Positions 47,955-57,260 of a stretch of 64,000 nt of DNA are shown here, piece after piece. This DNA comes from Arcobacter sp. (lineage in GTDB: Bacteria; Campylobacterota; Campylobacteria; Campylobacterales; Arcobacteraceae), in NCBI GenBank assembly GCA_002869565.1, contig PKUJ01000005.1, forward strand, positions 1 to 64,000, written 5' to 3'. Below the pieces are notes generated by a model that ran no database searches, was not told the DNA's origin, and was given only the letters and a program-made list of their open reading frames with translations. The translations under genes and the position numbers were made by a program. Each line of letters opens with the position of its first letter. Position 1 is the stretch's first letter.

Positions 47955-48782
47955 TTAAACTAAATCTTTTTTAGTAAAAATGGCATAACCTAAAAAGGCA
48001 AAACCAATTCCTAAAAGTATTGGATATAAAATTGAAAACAGTACAAATGTAGTCTGTTTAAATGTATCTAAAATATAAAATGCTACTGGGCCCATTACAG
48101 TAAGTGATGGGTCAAATAATGAAATTGCTGCAACTCTAAATATTTCCATTGGATTTAATAGTGCAATTGCAATAATAAAACCTTCTTCAAATCTATTTTG
48201 CATCATAAGTGAAATGAGTGCAATGTCAATAAAAGCTAAAAGAAAAATCCAGATAAAAAATGAGATACCCAGGGCTACTTCACTTGTTTTTACAAACGAT
48301 GATATAAAAAATGCAATTCCCAAAAATGCAGATGATAAAGAAAATAGTAATCCTGTATATAAAAAGAATATACCCCAAGGAATTGAAGCTCCAATTGCTG
48401 CACCATAAATAATTGCAATAAGCATAGCAAAGAATACTGGTAAAAATACAGTTATAAATCTACCTAGAATTTTCCCCCAATAATATTGTTTTAAAGATAT
48501 TGGAAAAGATAACATATATTCTAAAATATGACTATCTCTATCTCCTGAAATTGAACGTACAGTTGTAATAAGTATGAATATTGGTAAAATTACAATTGTA
48601 ACTTGAATATACATAAGTAGTAACCTACTTAATCCACTAAATCCCATTACTTGTGATTGTGTAACTCCTGCAATAAAAAATAGTGCAATCATTCCACCAA
48701 AAACTAATGAGTAAACAAGAAACCATTTTGCTCTAAGTGATTCTTTTAAATACAAGTAAGCTATTAATGATAGGTTTTTCAT
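47955..48782 (-). CDS. nosY: NosY, ABC permease for NosZ maturation
   Basis: A 275-aa permease with six membrane helices of the ABC-2/NosY type. The sequence around SISGDRDSHILEYMLSFPIS and YYWGKILGRF is typical of NosY. NosY pairs with NosF and NosD. Here it is 11 kb from nosF, behind its own FNR-type promoter, rather than between nosF and nosL as in related clusters. Confidence 0.85.
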   Translation of the reverse strand: MKNLSLIAYLYLKESLRAKWFLVYSLVFGGMIALFFIAGVTQSQVMGFSGLSRLLLMYIQVTIVILPIFILITTVRSISGDRDSHILEYMLSFPISLKQYYWGKILGRFITVFLPVFFAMLIAIIYGAAIGASIPWGIFFLYTGLLFSLSSAFLGIAFFISSFVKTSEVALGISFFIWIFLLAFIDIALISLMMQNRFEEGFIIAIALLNPMEIFRVAAISLFDPSLTVMGPVAFYILDTFKQTTFVLFSILYPILLGIGFAFLGYAIFTKKDLV

Positions 48783-48809
48783 AACCTTCCTTTTATAAAC
48801 GAAAAATGT

Positions 48810-48851
48810 ATTTTACAATATCAAACTAAGAAAATAATTGTTTTGTATCAA
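48810..48851 (-). promoter_or_regulatory. FNR/CRP-type promoter of nosY
   Basis: TTGATACAAAACAA (48851-48838, minus strand) matches 9 of 10 consensus bases of TTGAT-N4-ATCAA. A TAAAAT -10 element lies exactly 22 bp downstream (48815-48810), the same geometry as at nosZ. Confidence 0.65.
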
Positions 48852-48924
48852 TATGTTAAAAAGTTTTCCTATTGCCAATATGAATAAATAGACTTTAAAA
48901 GTATTCATTATATAAGTAATATAT

Positions 48925-49017
48925 TAAATATTATAATTAATATTTTTAATTATGGATTATATAATATCTTGAGTTTCTTTTTAGTCGCTAGTATAAAAAT
49001 TTAAAAAAAGTCTATAT
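48925..49017. repeat. Duplicated intergenic element, copy B
   Basis: Partner of 44981-45075. It lies between norQ and nosY, upstream of the nosY FNR box, as copy A lies upstream of the nosZ FNR box. The conserved core includes TATAATATCTTGAG and TTTCTTTTTAGTCGC. Confidence 0.65.
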
Positions 49018-49043
49018 TTCAATAATAAATTAAATAATAGTTT

Positions 49044-49823
49044 TTATTTTCCAAAATGTAATGAAATCAGTTTTTCTAATACTTTTAAAACATCATCTTC
49101 ATCACTTAATGATTCAACTATTGAGTGAATACAAGCGTTATATGGATTAAAACCTTTTTTGATAAGCTTTGCTGCATATATTAATAACCTAGTTGAAACT
49201 GCTTCTTGAATATCTGTATCAGAAAGTTCTCTTATTTCTCCTGCAATTTCTACAAGTTTTTGTGCAATACTTTCATCAACTTCACTCTCTTTAATAATTA
49301 TTTCTTTTTCAACTTTTGCTTCTGGATAGTTAAATGAAAGAGAAATAAATCTTTGTTTTGTACTTGGTTTCATTCCTTTTAAAACATTTTGATAACCTGG
49401 GTTATATGAAACAACTAACATAAAATCTGGATGTGCTTCTATCACTTCTCCTGTTCTATCAATTGGTAGTACTCTTCTATAGTCTGCTAGTGAGTGAAGC
49501 ACAACTGTAGTATCTTTTCTTGCTTCTATAATTTCGTCTAAATAACAAATTCCACCATTTCTCACAGCTTTTGTAAGTGGTCCATCTTGCCAATAAGTTC
49601 CATTTTCATCAATTAAATGCCGTCCTACTAAATCAGCAGCACTTAAGTCATCGTGACAAACTACTGTATAAACTTCTCTATTTAGTTTTTCACCCATATG
49701 TTCAATGAATCTAGTTTTTCCACATCCTGTCGGACCTTTTATAAGAACAGGTAAATTCATAGAAGCCGCAGCTTCAAAAAGTTCAACTTCGTTTGATTGA
49801 GATAAATAATACGTATTTGACAT
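49044..49823 (-). CDS. norQ: NorQ, MoxR-type AAA ATPase for nitric oxide reductase
   Basis: About 259 aa; inserts or activates metal centres of cNOR together with NorD. Walker A GPTGCGKTRF is near residue 34, Walker B ICYLDEI near 94, and sensor-type NPGYQN follows. The ATG at 49823 with AAGGA upstream is preferred over an in-frame TTG at 49829. It is last in the norCBDQ operon. Confidence 0.92.
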   Translation of the reverse strand: MSNTYYLSQSNEVELFEAAASMNLPVLIKGPTGCGKTRFIEHMGEKLNREVYTVVCHDDLSAADLVGRHLIDENGTYWQDGPLTKAVRNGGICYLDEIIEARKDTTVVLHSLADYRRVLPIDRTGEVIEAHPDFMLVVSYNPGYQNVLKGMKPSTKQRFISLSFNYPEAKVEKEIIIKESEVDESIAQKLVEIAGEIRELSDTDIQEAVSTRLLIYAAKLIKKGFNPYNACIHSIVESLSDEDDVLKVLEKLISLHFGK

Positions 49824-49838
49824 TATCAATTTCCTTTT

Positions 49839-51611
49839 TTATTTTGTTAAATTTATATATACTTCAGGCATAACTTTTGGAAGTTTTTTGCTGTCTCTTA
49901 CAACTGCATAGCCATTTTTCCCAAATAGATATCCTAAATAATCTTTTGCTTCAATATCAATTGTTATGCAAAAAGGAGTAATACCTTTTTGTTTTACTTC
50001 TTCAATAGCTTTTTTTGTATCTTCAATACCATATCTTCCATCGTATCTATCTATGTCATTTGGTTTTCCATCACTAATAATAAGTAAAAGTTTATTTTGA
50101 CTTTGTTGTCTATCCAAAATCTTTGTAGACTCTCTAATTGCTGCACCTAATCTTGTGTAGTAGCCTGGTTTTATAGAGTCAATTCTTCCTCGTATCAAAT
50201 CAGAGTATTTTTCTTTAAAATTTTTTATTATATGAAATCTTACATTTGTATTTTTATTTGATGAGAATGCGTAGATTGCAAATTTATCCTGTAGTTTTTC
50301 TAAAGCCTGAGAGAAGACCATTAACCCATCTTTTATCATATCAATTACCCGAATTTCTTCAGTGATTCCAGCTTCTGTTGAAAGTGAAATATCTGCAAGA
50401 ATAAGAGTAGCCATATCTCTTGTTTTCTTTTCAAAGTTTTCATAAAATTTTTGATGATGAAGTGATTTATTTTGATGACCTTTATAATCTATCCAAGTAT
50501 CAAGGCAAATTTCATCTCCATAGGGAAGTCTGTTACTTTTAAATCTATCAATCTCAAGTAAATCAAGTTCTGTTTGAATTTTTTTAACTGTTTTTTCTAA
50601 TCGTTTTGGTAGTGAAATTGCTTCAATATTTGATGTAATAATAGGTTTTATCCGAACAAAATTTTCTAAATACTTTTTCTTTGTATAATCCCATTCATCA
50701 ATATAATATCCTTTACCAATAGGATATTCTTCAGGCATATCAGGAGTTAAATCTAAATCCATTTTAACTCTTGCTTTTAGATTTGCTTTTTTTTGTCCTA
50801 AAGTAATCTCATCTAAATCTTCTGCATTATAAAGTGCATCTTCATCAAAACTATCATCTTCAGCACGATCAACATTCACTTGTTCTAATATACTCATTAA
50901 GCCTTCTGGAATAAAAGCCATAAATCCATCAGTCTCTTTTTTATCATCAATTTGATTGGCTTTCTTTTTCATATTTAGAGATTCAACTTTTTCATCTTTT
51001 CTTTTATCTTGATTCTCTTCTTCCTCATCTTGAGTATTAAGACTATTTTTTTTATTTAGTGATGGATATACCCACATTATAAATGGATATTCTTCATCTG
51101 TTTTTTTATATTCAAGTTGATTTACGTAAGAGAGTTCAGGTATCCTTGAGATAAGATATTGGCTTGACTGATTATAGAAATCTCTAAATCCAATATATCT
51201 ATCACAAAGATATTTTGTGGCTTCTTGATTTTGTTTTATAATATTTGACTCTTTAACATTTACTTTTGTAATCATTGCAATTAACCAAAAATACAGCATT
51301 TTATTCTCTTCTATTGTTGGTAAAATATCAAGTGAAGGAGGAAGATAAATTGCATTATTATCTTGCCAAGTTAAAAAAAGTGATTTTCCGTATCCTGAAA
51401 GTTTTTGTAAAAAAGTTCTTGATTTCTTAATATTTCTTTTGTCTGTAATTTTTAACTCTTTACCTTTATCACCTCCTAAAAGATGATAAAAGATTTTAAA
51501 AGATTTAGAGTGTTCAGAAAAAGAAACTTTTGCTTCTTTATTAGAAATAGTTGTTTTTTTGCTTAAATATTTATCCCAAGCTTTACCTATATCTTCTTCC
51601 CACTCTAACAT
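49839..51611 (-). CDS. norD: NorD, VWA-domain protein for nitric oxide reductase activation
   Basis: A 590-aa cytosolic protein whose C-terminal von Willebrand A domain has a MIDAS beginning LADISLSTEAG (DxSxS, about residue 402) and later DGKPNDIDRY. The middle region is charged. NorD works with the NorQ ATPase in maturing the FeB site of cNOR. It starts 2 bp after norB. Confidence 0.92.
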   Translation of the reverse strand: MLEWEEDIGKAWDKYLSKKTTISNKEAKVSFSEHSKSFKIFYHLLGGDKGKELKITDKRNIKKSRTFLQKLSGYGKSLFLTWQDNNAIYLPPSLDILPTIEENKMLYFWLIAMITKVNVKESNIIKQNQEATKYLCDRYIGFRDFYNQSSQYLISRIPELSYVNQLEYKKTDEEYPFIMWVYPSLNKKNSLNTQDEEEENQDKRKDEKVESLNMKKKANQIDDKKETDGFMAFIPEGLMSILEQVNVDRAEDDSFDEDALYNAEDLDEITLGQKKANLKARVKMDLDLTPDMPEEYPIGKGYYIDEWDYTKKKYLENFVRIKPIITSNIEAISLPKRLEKTVKKIQTELDLLEIDRFKSNRLPYGDEICLDTWIDYKGHQNKSLHHQKFYENFEKKTRDMATLILADISLSTEAGITEEIRVIDMIKDGLMVFSQALEKLQDKFAIYAFSSNKNTNVRFHIIKNFKEKYSDLIRGRIDSIKPGYYTRLGAAIRESTKILDRQQSQNKLLLIISDGKPNDIDRYDGRYGIEDTKKAIEEVKQKGITPFCITIDIEAKDYLGYLFGKNGYAVVRDSKKLPKVMPEVYINLTK

Positions 51612-51613
51612 GA

Positions 51614-52999
<1,386 letters not shown>

Positions 53000-53446
53000 C
53001 TATCCTTCAATATTCGGTGGCCATTCATTGTCATCAATTTTTGATGTCCAAATCAGGAAGTTTGCAAGATCATTTACTTCTGTCTCACTTAAATTAAACT
53101 GTGGCATTTTTCTTCTGTCTGGTGCATCTAGTGGTTGTGCAGCCATCCATCCTTGCATATATGCTTTAAAAGTTGCTTCATCTGATGCTCCTCTTCTATT
53201 AAATACATTTCCTAGTTCAGGTGCGTAATATGCTCCTTCTCCCATAATAGTATGGCAACCAACACAGTTGTTAACTTCCCATAAATGTTTTCCATGTGCA
53301 ACAGATTTTGTAATATTCTGTGCATTAGATAATTTAGGAACTTGTTGTACTGTATCAAGTGTCAATCCGGCAAATACTAAAATAGCAAAAAGGCTTCCAC
53401 CTAAATAGATGTTTCTAGCCATACCTTTTGTTATTCGATCGCTCAT
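53000..53446 (-). CDS. norC: Nitric oxide reductase cytochrome c subunit NorC
   Basis: A 148-aa membrane-anchored cytochrome c that passes electrons to NorB. An N-terminal membrane helix (about residues 12-30) precedes the haem site CVGCHTIMGEGAYYAPELG (about 61-79), and an axial methionine is likely in RKMPQFNLS. RBS AAGGAG precedes the start. It is first in norCBDQ, whose upstream region carries two palindromic operators shared with a divergent Rrf2 gene. Confidence 0.95.
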   Translation of the reverse strand: MSDRITKGMARNIYLGGSLFAILVFAGLTLDTVQQVPKLSNAQNITKSVAHGKHLWEVNNCVGCHTIMGEGAYYAPELGNVFNRRGASDEATFKAYMQGWMAAQPLDAPDRRKMPQFNLSETEVNDLANFLIWTSKIDDNEWPPNIEG

Positions 53447-53466
53447 TCTAACTCCTTTTTTTAATT

Positions 53467-53480
53467 CTACCTATAAGTAG
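53467..53480. promoter_or_regulatory. Putative Rrf2 operator 1 in the norC/rrf2 intergenic region
   Basis: CTACCTATAAGTAG is an inverted repeat (CTAC...GTAG) inside a longer direct repeat, TTTAATTCTACCT-N-TAAGTAGTAT, whose second copy is 47 bp away. It lies 20 bp upstream of norC. Confidence 0.6.
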
Positions 53481-53513
53481 TATTTTGAAATATTAACAAA
53501 TATAAGTTTAATT

Positions 53514-53527
53514 CTACCTTTAAGTAG
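53514..53527. promoter_or_regulatory. Putative Rrf2 operator 2 in the norC/rrf2 intergenic region
   Basis: CTACCTTTAAGTAG, with the same flanks as operator 1. It lies upstream of the rrf2 -10 element TATAAT (53562-53567), consistent with control of both divergent genes. Confidence 0.6.
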
Positions 53528-53583
53528 TATATAAAATTTATATTGTTAAAATCACTTCTGATATAATCATTAAAAGGAAAAAT

Positions 53584-53997
53584 ATGCAATTACATAATAC
53601 AACACAATATGCAATTCGAATATTGAGTTATATCGCTAAATATGGCACTTCAAGGCTCTACTCTGCAAAAGAATTATCAGAAACTTTAAATATTCCATAT
53701 AAGTTTTTAACAAAAATTATGACGACATTAGTGAAATCTGACTTTGTAGATTCAATAAAAGGACGAGAGGGTGGATATAAATTATCAAGATCTGCACAAA
53801 GTATAAGTGTTTATGATATATTAGGTTCTTTTAAAGAACTAGAAGATGATTCAAAATGTGTTTTAGGAATTGGTGAGTGTGATGGTAATAATAAATGTGC
53901 ATTACATGATCAATGGATAGAGCCAAGGGATTTAATACGTAAAATGTATAAGGATACAACTTTAGATAAATTAGAGGGACAAGATTTTAAGATGTAA
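53584..53997 (+). CDS. Rrf2-family regulator, NsrR/IscR-like
   Basis: A 137-aa winged-helix repressor. The DNA-binding domain (residues 1-65) contains LSETLNIPYKFLTKIM. The Fe-S ligand region has three cysteines, CVLGIGECDGNNKC (about 97-110), typical of NsrR or IscR. Divergent from norCBDQ, so NO sensing is the natural guess. The operators do not look like the classical NsrR site. Confidence 0.85.
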   Translation: MQLHNTTQYAIRILSYIAKYGTSRLYSAKELSETLNIPYKFLTKIMTTLVKSDFVDSIKGREGGYKLSRSAQSISVYDILGSFKELEDDSKCVLGIGECDGNNKCALHDQWIEPRDLIRKMYKDTTLDKLEGQDFKM

Positions 53998-53999
53998 TC

Positions 54000-54257
54000 T
54001 TATCTTTGTATTGGTAAAAGATAAGCTATAGAAATTAACCCAACAATTAATAGTAACCACAAAGATATGAACATTCTATATTTTAATTTTACATTTTTTA
54101 AGCCCATAAAATAATCAATTATTAGTTGTCCTTTTATTATTGTTGTAATAAATACAATAATAGTAAAAGTAGAAGTAAATGAATTTGAATTTCCTAAAAA
54201 AAGTGTTATGGAAGTTAATAAAAATAAAATTATATAAATATATATTGTTTTAATCAT
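54000..54257 (-). CDS. norF: NorF-like small membrane protein
   Basis: About 85 aa with three membrane helices and a cytochrome c oxidase subunit IV-like look (ITTIIKGQLIIDYFMGLKNV). It starts at the ATG at 54257; the longer frame to 54320 lies inside norE. It directly follows norE (2-bp gap), the usual norEF order. NorEF are accessory to nitric oxide reductase activity. Confidence 0.75.
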   Translation of the reverse strand: MIKTIYIYIILFLLTSITLFLGNSNSFTSTFTIIVFITTIIKGQLIIDYFMGLKNVKLKYRMFISLWLLLIVGLISIAYLLPIQR

Positions 54258-54259
54258 TT

Positions 54260-54841
54260 TTATCTCATTATATAAATTAAAGGAAATAGAATAATCCACA
54301 ACAGGTCTACCATATGCCAATATGAAGCACCAGTCTCTAACCCAATATGATTATTCTGTGTATATGTACCAACTTTTGTTTTTTGATAAAGATTGAAAAG
54401 AATAATAACACCAAGAAGTACATGTAAAAAATGGAATATTGTTAAAAGAAAATAGAACATAAAAAATGTATTTGTACTTAGATTTATGCCTTCTTGATAT
54501 TTATGAGTAAATTCAATTATTTTTAAAACTAAAAAAAACGTTCCAAATCCAATTGCAGCTAAAATCCAATTCGATGCAATAAAAAATGTATTTGATTTTT
54601 CATCTTGTTTTATAATATTTGTAGCTTTTACAATAAAAAAACTACTACTTATTAGAAGAATAGTATTTATAAATCCAAAATTTTGTTCTAATAATAGCTG
54701 TGAGTTATTAAAAATATCAATCTCTTGTCTTCTGGAATAAGCAAATCCTAAAAAAAGAGCTCCAAAGGTAATAAGTTCTATATAGATAATAATCCATATA
54801 GCAAAATCCCCTGGAGGATATTTTTTATCTGTTATTTTCAT
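54260..54841 (-). CDS. norE: NorE-like, cytochrome c oxidase subunit III family
   Basis: A 193-aa protein with five membrane helices of the haem-copper oxidase subunit III family (PPGDFAIWIIIYIELITFG at the start, HFLHVLLG, GASYWHMVDLLWIILF at the end). No subunit I or II oxidase genes adjoin, and it lies beside norF and near norCB, so NorE is favoured. It is accessory to NO reduction. Confidence 0.85.
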   Translation of the reverse strand: MKITDKKYPPGDFAIWIIIYIELITFGALFLGFAYSRRQEIDIFNNSQLLLEQNFGFINTILLISSSFFIVKATNIIKQDEKSNTFFIASNWILAAIGFGTFFLVLKIIEFTHKYQEGINLSTNTFFMFYFLLTIFHFLHVLLGVIILFNLYQKTKVGTYTQNNHIGLETGASYWHMVDLLWIILFPLIYIMR

Positions 54842-54863
54842 AAAGTTTTTTTATTTAAAAGGA

Positions 54864-55280
54864 TTAAACACTGAACATTATTTGTGATATAAATACTATT
54901 ATAATTACAAAAATAAAAGGTAGTAAATGGCCTTTGAATACAAAAGGTTGTATCCCAAAAAAGACCTGAAGAACTCCTCTTAATCCTAGCCACAGTCCTA
55001 AAAATGCTTTTATAGCAAGTAGTATTTGGAAGTTTGAAAACCCATTTTCAATTGAACCAAAATTTACATGAAATAAGTATATCCCAGTAATAACTGCAAC
55101 TACCAATGCTTTAGGTACTAAAGCTTTTGTAAATAATGCAAAATAACTTCTTACTTCATTGTATTTTTCTTCACTTAATGCTTTTTTCATTCTCATCAAA
55201 ATTAAATTATCAGTAAATAAAAAGCCACCATAAATTAAAACTGAAAAAAGATGAAGAAGTTTTATAAAAACATAAATCAT
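54864..55280 (-). CDS. Small four-helix membrane protein, unknown
   Basis: A 138-aa protein with four predicted membrane helices. The first contains FIKLLHLFSVLIYGGFLF, with a histidine in the membrane as in haem-binding CopD-like proteins. The gene is in the operon with norE/norF and the DUF59 gene (gaps of 22 and 3 bp), so a role in NO metabolism or haem/copper handling is inferred. No family identified with confidence. Confidence 0.6.
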   Translation of the reverse strand: MIYVFIKLLHLFSVLIYGGFLFTDNLILMRMKKALSEEKYNEVRSYFALFTKALVPKALVVAVITGIYLFHVNFGSIENGFSNFQILLAIKAFLGLWLGLRGVLQVFFGIQPFVFKGHLLPFIFVIIIVFISQIMFSV

Positions 55281-55283
55281 ATA

Positions 55284-55589
55284 TTACATTCCACCAAGTT
55301 TTGCTTTTACATTGTCATCAGCCATTGAGATATTCCAAACAGGTTCCCAAACAACTTCAACAGATGCTAATTGTGCTTTTGGTAACTCTCTTAAAACTGC
55401 TTCTTCAACCCATTGTACAATCATTTGATGAAGAGGACAAGCTTTTGTACTAAGTGTCATAATAACTTTTACTTCCATATCTGCATTACACGAAGCATCA
55501 TAAATAAGCCCCATTTCAACAAGATTAAATCCAACTTCAGGGTCATTTACTGTAGAAACAGCTTTGAAAATTTCTTCTTTACTATACAT
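55284..55589 (-). CDS. DUF59/MIP18-family metal-sulfur cluster assembly protein
   Basis: A 101-aa protein with the DUF59 fold: VNDPEVGFNLVEMGLIYD at the start and the conserved TKACPLHQ cysteine loop (about residues 49-56). Such proteins (SufT, PaaD, MIP18) help mature Fe-S or other metal centres. Its place in a NO-related operon suggests repair or maturation of a centre damaged by NO. It overlaps the following gene's stop by 8 bp. Confidence 0.85.
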   Translation of the reverse strand: MYSKEEIFKAVSTVNDPEVGFNLVEMGLIYDASCNADMEVKVIMTLSTKACPLHQMIVQWVEEAVLRELPKAQLASVEVVWEPVWNISMADDNVKAKLGGM

Positions 55590-56829
55590 TTTTTTCTTCC
55601 TTAAAATTAATCATAAATAATATATCTTTTAATAAAAATATTGAGCCTATAAATAAGATACTTACACCACTTTTATAAATAATATCAATACCACTATATA
55701 ATCCAACTGCTACAATTATAACTCCTATTGAAGTTGATAAAAATTGAAAATTAGAGCTTTTTTTCGGAATTAAATCCACTAACATCGGTACTTTTCTTTT
55801 CCCAACATATGGAGAAAATCTTTCGTACCAAACTAAAAATGGAATAATTTTATACAAATGCCCAGTAATTATAAAAGTAATATATCCTGCAAATATTAAC
55901 CATGAAAATGTTAAAAGTAATTCTTGTCTAGGATTATAAAGATATAAAACTCCTAGAATTAAGGCTATACTTAGACAAATATATGAAAAAACCATACTTT
56001 TAAAATAGATATCAATTTCTATTCTAACTCTTGTTTTATATATTATATAAATTTGATAAAAATATAAAAAGAAAGCTAGAATACTTAATCCATACCCTAA
56101 ATATTCAAAAATTTTATTTTCTAATAAAGTAGAAATACAAACAATTATAATTGCAATAGATAAGATTATTAAAGCAGCTTTTACATAATTCCACGTGAAG
56201 TTATGACTTAACCAAAACATAGGTAGAAGAATTAAACTCATTCCCATAATTGTTATCCCTACATATCCAAAGAAGACTAAAAAAACATGAGTTTTTAATA
56301 AAGAATAAATATCAACAGATAATATTCCTGCATATCCTAAAGCCATAATGATTCCTATTATTAATCCAAATAATAAAAAAAGATTTGCCACTATTACGGT
56401 TGTAATTACAAAGTTAATTTTTTTTACTCTTAAAACTGTTAAAAAAGTCTCAATTAAAAATATACTAAATGAGATAAAAGCAATAATTCCACCAAAAGGC
56501 AAAAGTAGGGGATAGGTATAAAAACCTAAAGCCATTAAAATTGTTCCAATAAGAAGTAAAGGATATATAGCATAATACAAATCAACTGCAAAGTGACCAA
56601 CTTCTAAAACTACAGGTACAAGTTGTGCCATCGCTCCAAAGATTATCATCATAACAAATCCAAGTAAAAATAGATGAACCCATGATAACACAGCCCCCTC
56701 TAGATTATGAATAAGTTCAACATTAAATCCAAATAGTAAAGCTGCACTACAAAGAAAAACGAGTGCAGCTATTATAAAATAGGGAGCTATTAGCTTAAAA
56801 GGTGGTGCAAAAGCAGTTGAAATATTCAT
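55582..56829 (-). CDS. Twelve-helix membrane protein, haem-copper oxidase subunit I/NnrS-like
   Basis: A 415-aa polytopic protein. Intramembrane histidines recur in WVHLFLLGFVMMIIFGAMAQ (about residues 46-65), LKTHVFLVFFGYVG and ITGHLYKIIPFLVWYERF, a pattern like NnrS or reduced haem-copper oxidase subunit I proteins. NnrS-type proteins protect against NO-derived iron complexes. Exact family uncertain. It follows the DUF2249-like gene by 6 bp and leads on to DUF59, norE and norF. Confidence 0.65.
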   Translation of the reverse strand: MNISTAFAPPFKLIAPYFIIAALVFLCSAALLFGFNVELIHNLEGAVLSWVHLFLLGFVMMIIFGAMAQLVPVVLEVGHFAVDLYYAIYPLLLIGTILMALGFYTYPLLLPFGGIIAFISFSIFLIETFLTVLRVKKINFVITTVIVANLFLLFGLIIGIIMALGYAGILSVDIYSLLKTHVFLVFFGYVGITIMGMSLILLPMFWLSHNFTWNYVKAALIILSIAIIIVCISTLLENKIFEYLGYGLSILAFFLYFYQIYIIYKTRVRIEIDIYFKSMVFSYICLSIALILGVLYLYNPRQELLLTFSWLIFAGYITFIITGHLYKIIPFLVWYERFSPYVGKRKVPMLVDLIPKKSSNFQFLSTSIGVIIVAVGLYSGIDIIYKSGVSILFIGSIFLLKDILFMINFKEEKNV

Positions 56830-56835
56830 TATTGA

Positions 56836-57168
56836 CTAACAATCCCCACCACTACAAGAGTTTTGAGTAAAATCAGTATTATTATTTGCATTTGATTTTT
56901 TTTTGAAAGTTATTTTAGCTTTTCCCTCTTCAGTAATTTCTTCATTAAAATTAAACTCTGCTATAATTTTTGGGAAGAGTCCTCCTGGAGATTTATGATT
57001 TATCATTATTAATTGACTACTTTCATCTAATAATTGTAATCCTAGCATTGCATTGACCATAGGATCCGGTGGTCCACACATACTTGTATCAAATTGGTAA
57101 GTTGTTAATCCATCTTCAATTGATTTGAAAAAATCTACAGTTGCGCCTAAAACTTCTATTTTTTCCAT
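56836..57168 (-). CDS. DUF2249-like small protein with C-terminal CSGGDC
   Basis: A 110-aa cytosolic protein. DTSMCGPPDPMVNAMLGLQL (about residues 27-46) followed by INHKSPGGLFPKI resembles DUF2249, a TusA-like fold often found with NO- and nitrite-related genes. An unusual Lys/Asn-rich tail ends in NSCSGGDC, which could bind metal. It is first in the operon behind an FNR-type promoter. A Cys at position 31 precedes the PP of the family motif. Confidence 0.65.
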   Translation of the reverse strand: MEKIEVLGATVDFFKSIEDGLTTYQFDTSMCGPPDPMVNAMLGLQLLDESSQLIMINHKSPGGLFPKIIAEFNFNEEITEEGKAKITFKKKSNANNNTDFTQNSCSGGDC

Positions 57169-57196
57169 AGTTTAGCCTTTGATTTAATATTCTAGA

Positions 57197-57238
57197 AGTT
57201 TAACTTTTTTAAATATTTCTAGCCTTGATACAAATCAA
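57197..57238 (-). promoter_or_regulatory. FNR/CRP-type promoter of the DUF2249-norEF operon
   Basis: TTGATACAAATCAA (57238-57225) is a perfect TTGAT-N4-ATCAA palindrome. TAAACT, a plausible -10 element, lies exactly 22 bp downstream on the minus strand (57202-57197). Confidence 0.7.
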
Positions 57239-57260
57239 TAGGGTGGAGTTTAAGAATTTG

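Noticed and set aside
54258-54320. Longer N-terminus for the norF-like gene
   Set aside because: The extra residues lie inside norE and lack a membrane or signal character; the ATG at 54257 fits the family.
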